From assembly GCA_003428585.1 (NCBI GenBank), contig QVQC01000046.1, positions 1-64,000 of the forward strand: DNA of 64,000 bases, read 5' to 3'. Positions 63,665-64,000 of this stretch are shown in pieces. The notes under the pieces are model-generated. The model ran no database searches, was not told the origin of the DNA, and worked only from the letters and a program-made list of their open reading frames with translations. A program made the translations under genes and the position numbers. The stretch is from Nioella halotolerans. GTDB lineage: Bacteria; Pseudomonadota; Alphaproteobacteria; Rhodobacterales; Rhodobacteraceae. The first letter of the stretch is position 1. Each line of letters opens with the position of its first letter.

Positions 63665-64000
63665 TCAGCGCAAGCGCAACGCGTTCAGCGATACGGTAAT
63701 GGAACTCGACGACATTGCCAAGGCCGCGACCAGCGGCGTCGCCAGACCGGCAATCGCGAAGGGCACGGCAATGATATTGTAAACGGTGGCGATGGTGAAA
63801 TTCTCGCGGATGCGCGCGCGTGCCTTCACGGAGGTTTCGAACGCATCGGCGATCGGTGCAAGATCCTTGCCGAGCAACACCATGTCCGAGGCCACCCGCG
63901 CCGCGTCAAGCGCCGAGGCCGGCGAGATGGAGACATGCGCCGCCGACAGCGCCGCCGTATCGTTCAGCCCGTCGCCCACCATCAGCACACGGGCGCCTTG
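63665..64000 (-). CDS. ccoI: Copper-translocating P-type ATPase CcoI/FixI (C-terminal part)
   Basis: The last 111 residues of a P1B-type ATPase running off the window. The hinge motif MVGDGLNDTAALSAAHVSI and two C-terminal helices (ENFTIATVYNIIAVPFAIAG and PLVAALAMSSSSITVSLNALR) are visible. Its position directly upstream of ccoS identifies it as CcoI, which supplies copper to cbb3 oxidase. The N-terminal metal-binding and phosphorylation sites are outside the window. Confidence 0.9.
   Translation of the reverse strand, partial: QGARVLMVGDGLNDTAALSAAHVSISPASALDAARVASDMVLLGKDLAPIADAFETSVKARARIRENFTIATVYNIIAVPFAIAGLATPLVAALAMSSSSITVSLNALRLR

Overview
The window is GC-rich chromosomal DNA of an alphaproteobacterium, most likely Rhodobacterales (Rhodobacteraceae or Roseobacter type). 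The supporting genes are a Pst operon with long-form permeases ending in phoU-phoB, an aapJQMP/bzt-type general amino-acid transporter, an ATP12 F1-ATPase assembly chaperone, an Fe-S cryptochrome/photolyase of the CryB type, a LuxR/LuxI pair and the end of a ccoI-ccoS cbb3-oxidase assembly cluster. It is almost entirely housekeeping and core-accessory genes. I see no prophage, insertion sequence, CRISPR array or integrase.

Layout. 1-2.8 kb: the end of an unknown gene, an unusual repeat element, L-serine dehydratase and a LacI-type regulator. 2.9-9.3 kb: tRNA-Arg(CCT), then the phosphate operon pstS-pstC-pstA-pstB-phoU-phoB on the minus strand, headed by a four-unit Pho box. 9.6-13.3 kb: tRNA-Arg(ACG), an orphan histidine kinase, a mercuric-reductase-like flavoprotein and a TVP38-type membrane protein. 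13.5-21.7 kb: rpmH-rnpA-yidD-ttcA, an EAL protein, yidC-engB-argB, an Fe-S protein and a SixA-like phosphatase. 21.7-26.3 kb: aapJQMP. 26.5-32.3 kb: luxR-luxI and a tightly packed rarA-crcB-rluC-HAD-atp12 run. 32.3-37.7 kb: a detached end of the spc/alpha ribosomal cluster (rplO-secY-adk-rpsM-rpsK-rpoA-rplQ). 37.8-46 kb: a CDF transporter, a CNNM/CorC-like protein, a second copy of the repeat element, a MATE pump, gltX, a SulP permease, a Tat-exported metallo-beta-lactamase-fold enzyme and a small zincin. 46-53.5 kb: nadE, a secreted MORN-repeat protein, cryB, an SDR and leuA with a leucine-rich leader peptide. 53.5-61.7 kb: a probable broken gene, then the cell-shape operon mreB-mreC-mreD-mrdA-rodA, a 2-hydroxyacid dehydrogenase and hemF. 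61.9-64 kb: a SPOR-domain D,D-carboxypeptidase, ccoS and the end of ccoI.

Several operons carry visible control signals. Strong hairpins follow the binding-protein genes of both ABC transporters (pstS and aapJ), where they would raise binding-protein yield over permease. A terminator separates rpmH from rnpA. The leucine leader peptide sits at the predicted transcription start of its own promoter. The most novel-looking signal is a ~55-60 bp element present twice, 40 kb apart and in opposite orientation. It is a 12-bp GC palindrome followed by four 7-mers (GTRCACC type) spaced every 11 bp, with conserved 7-mers and variable 4-bp spacers.
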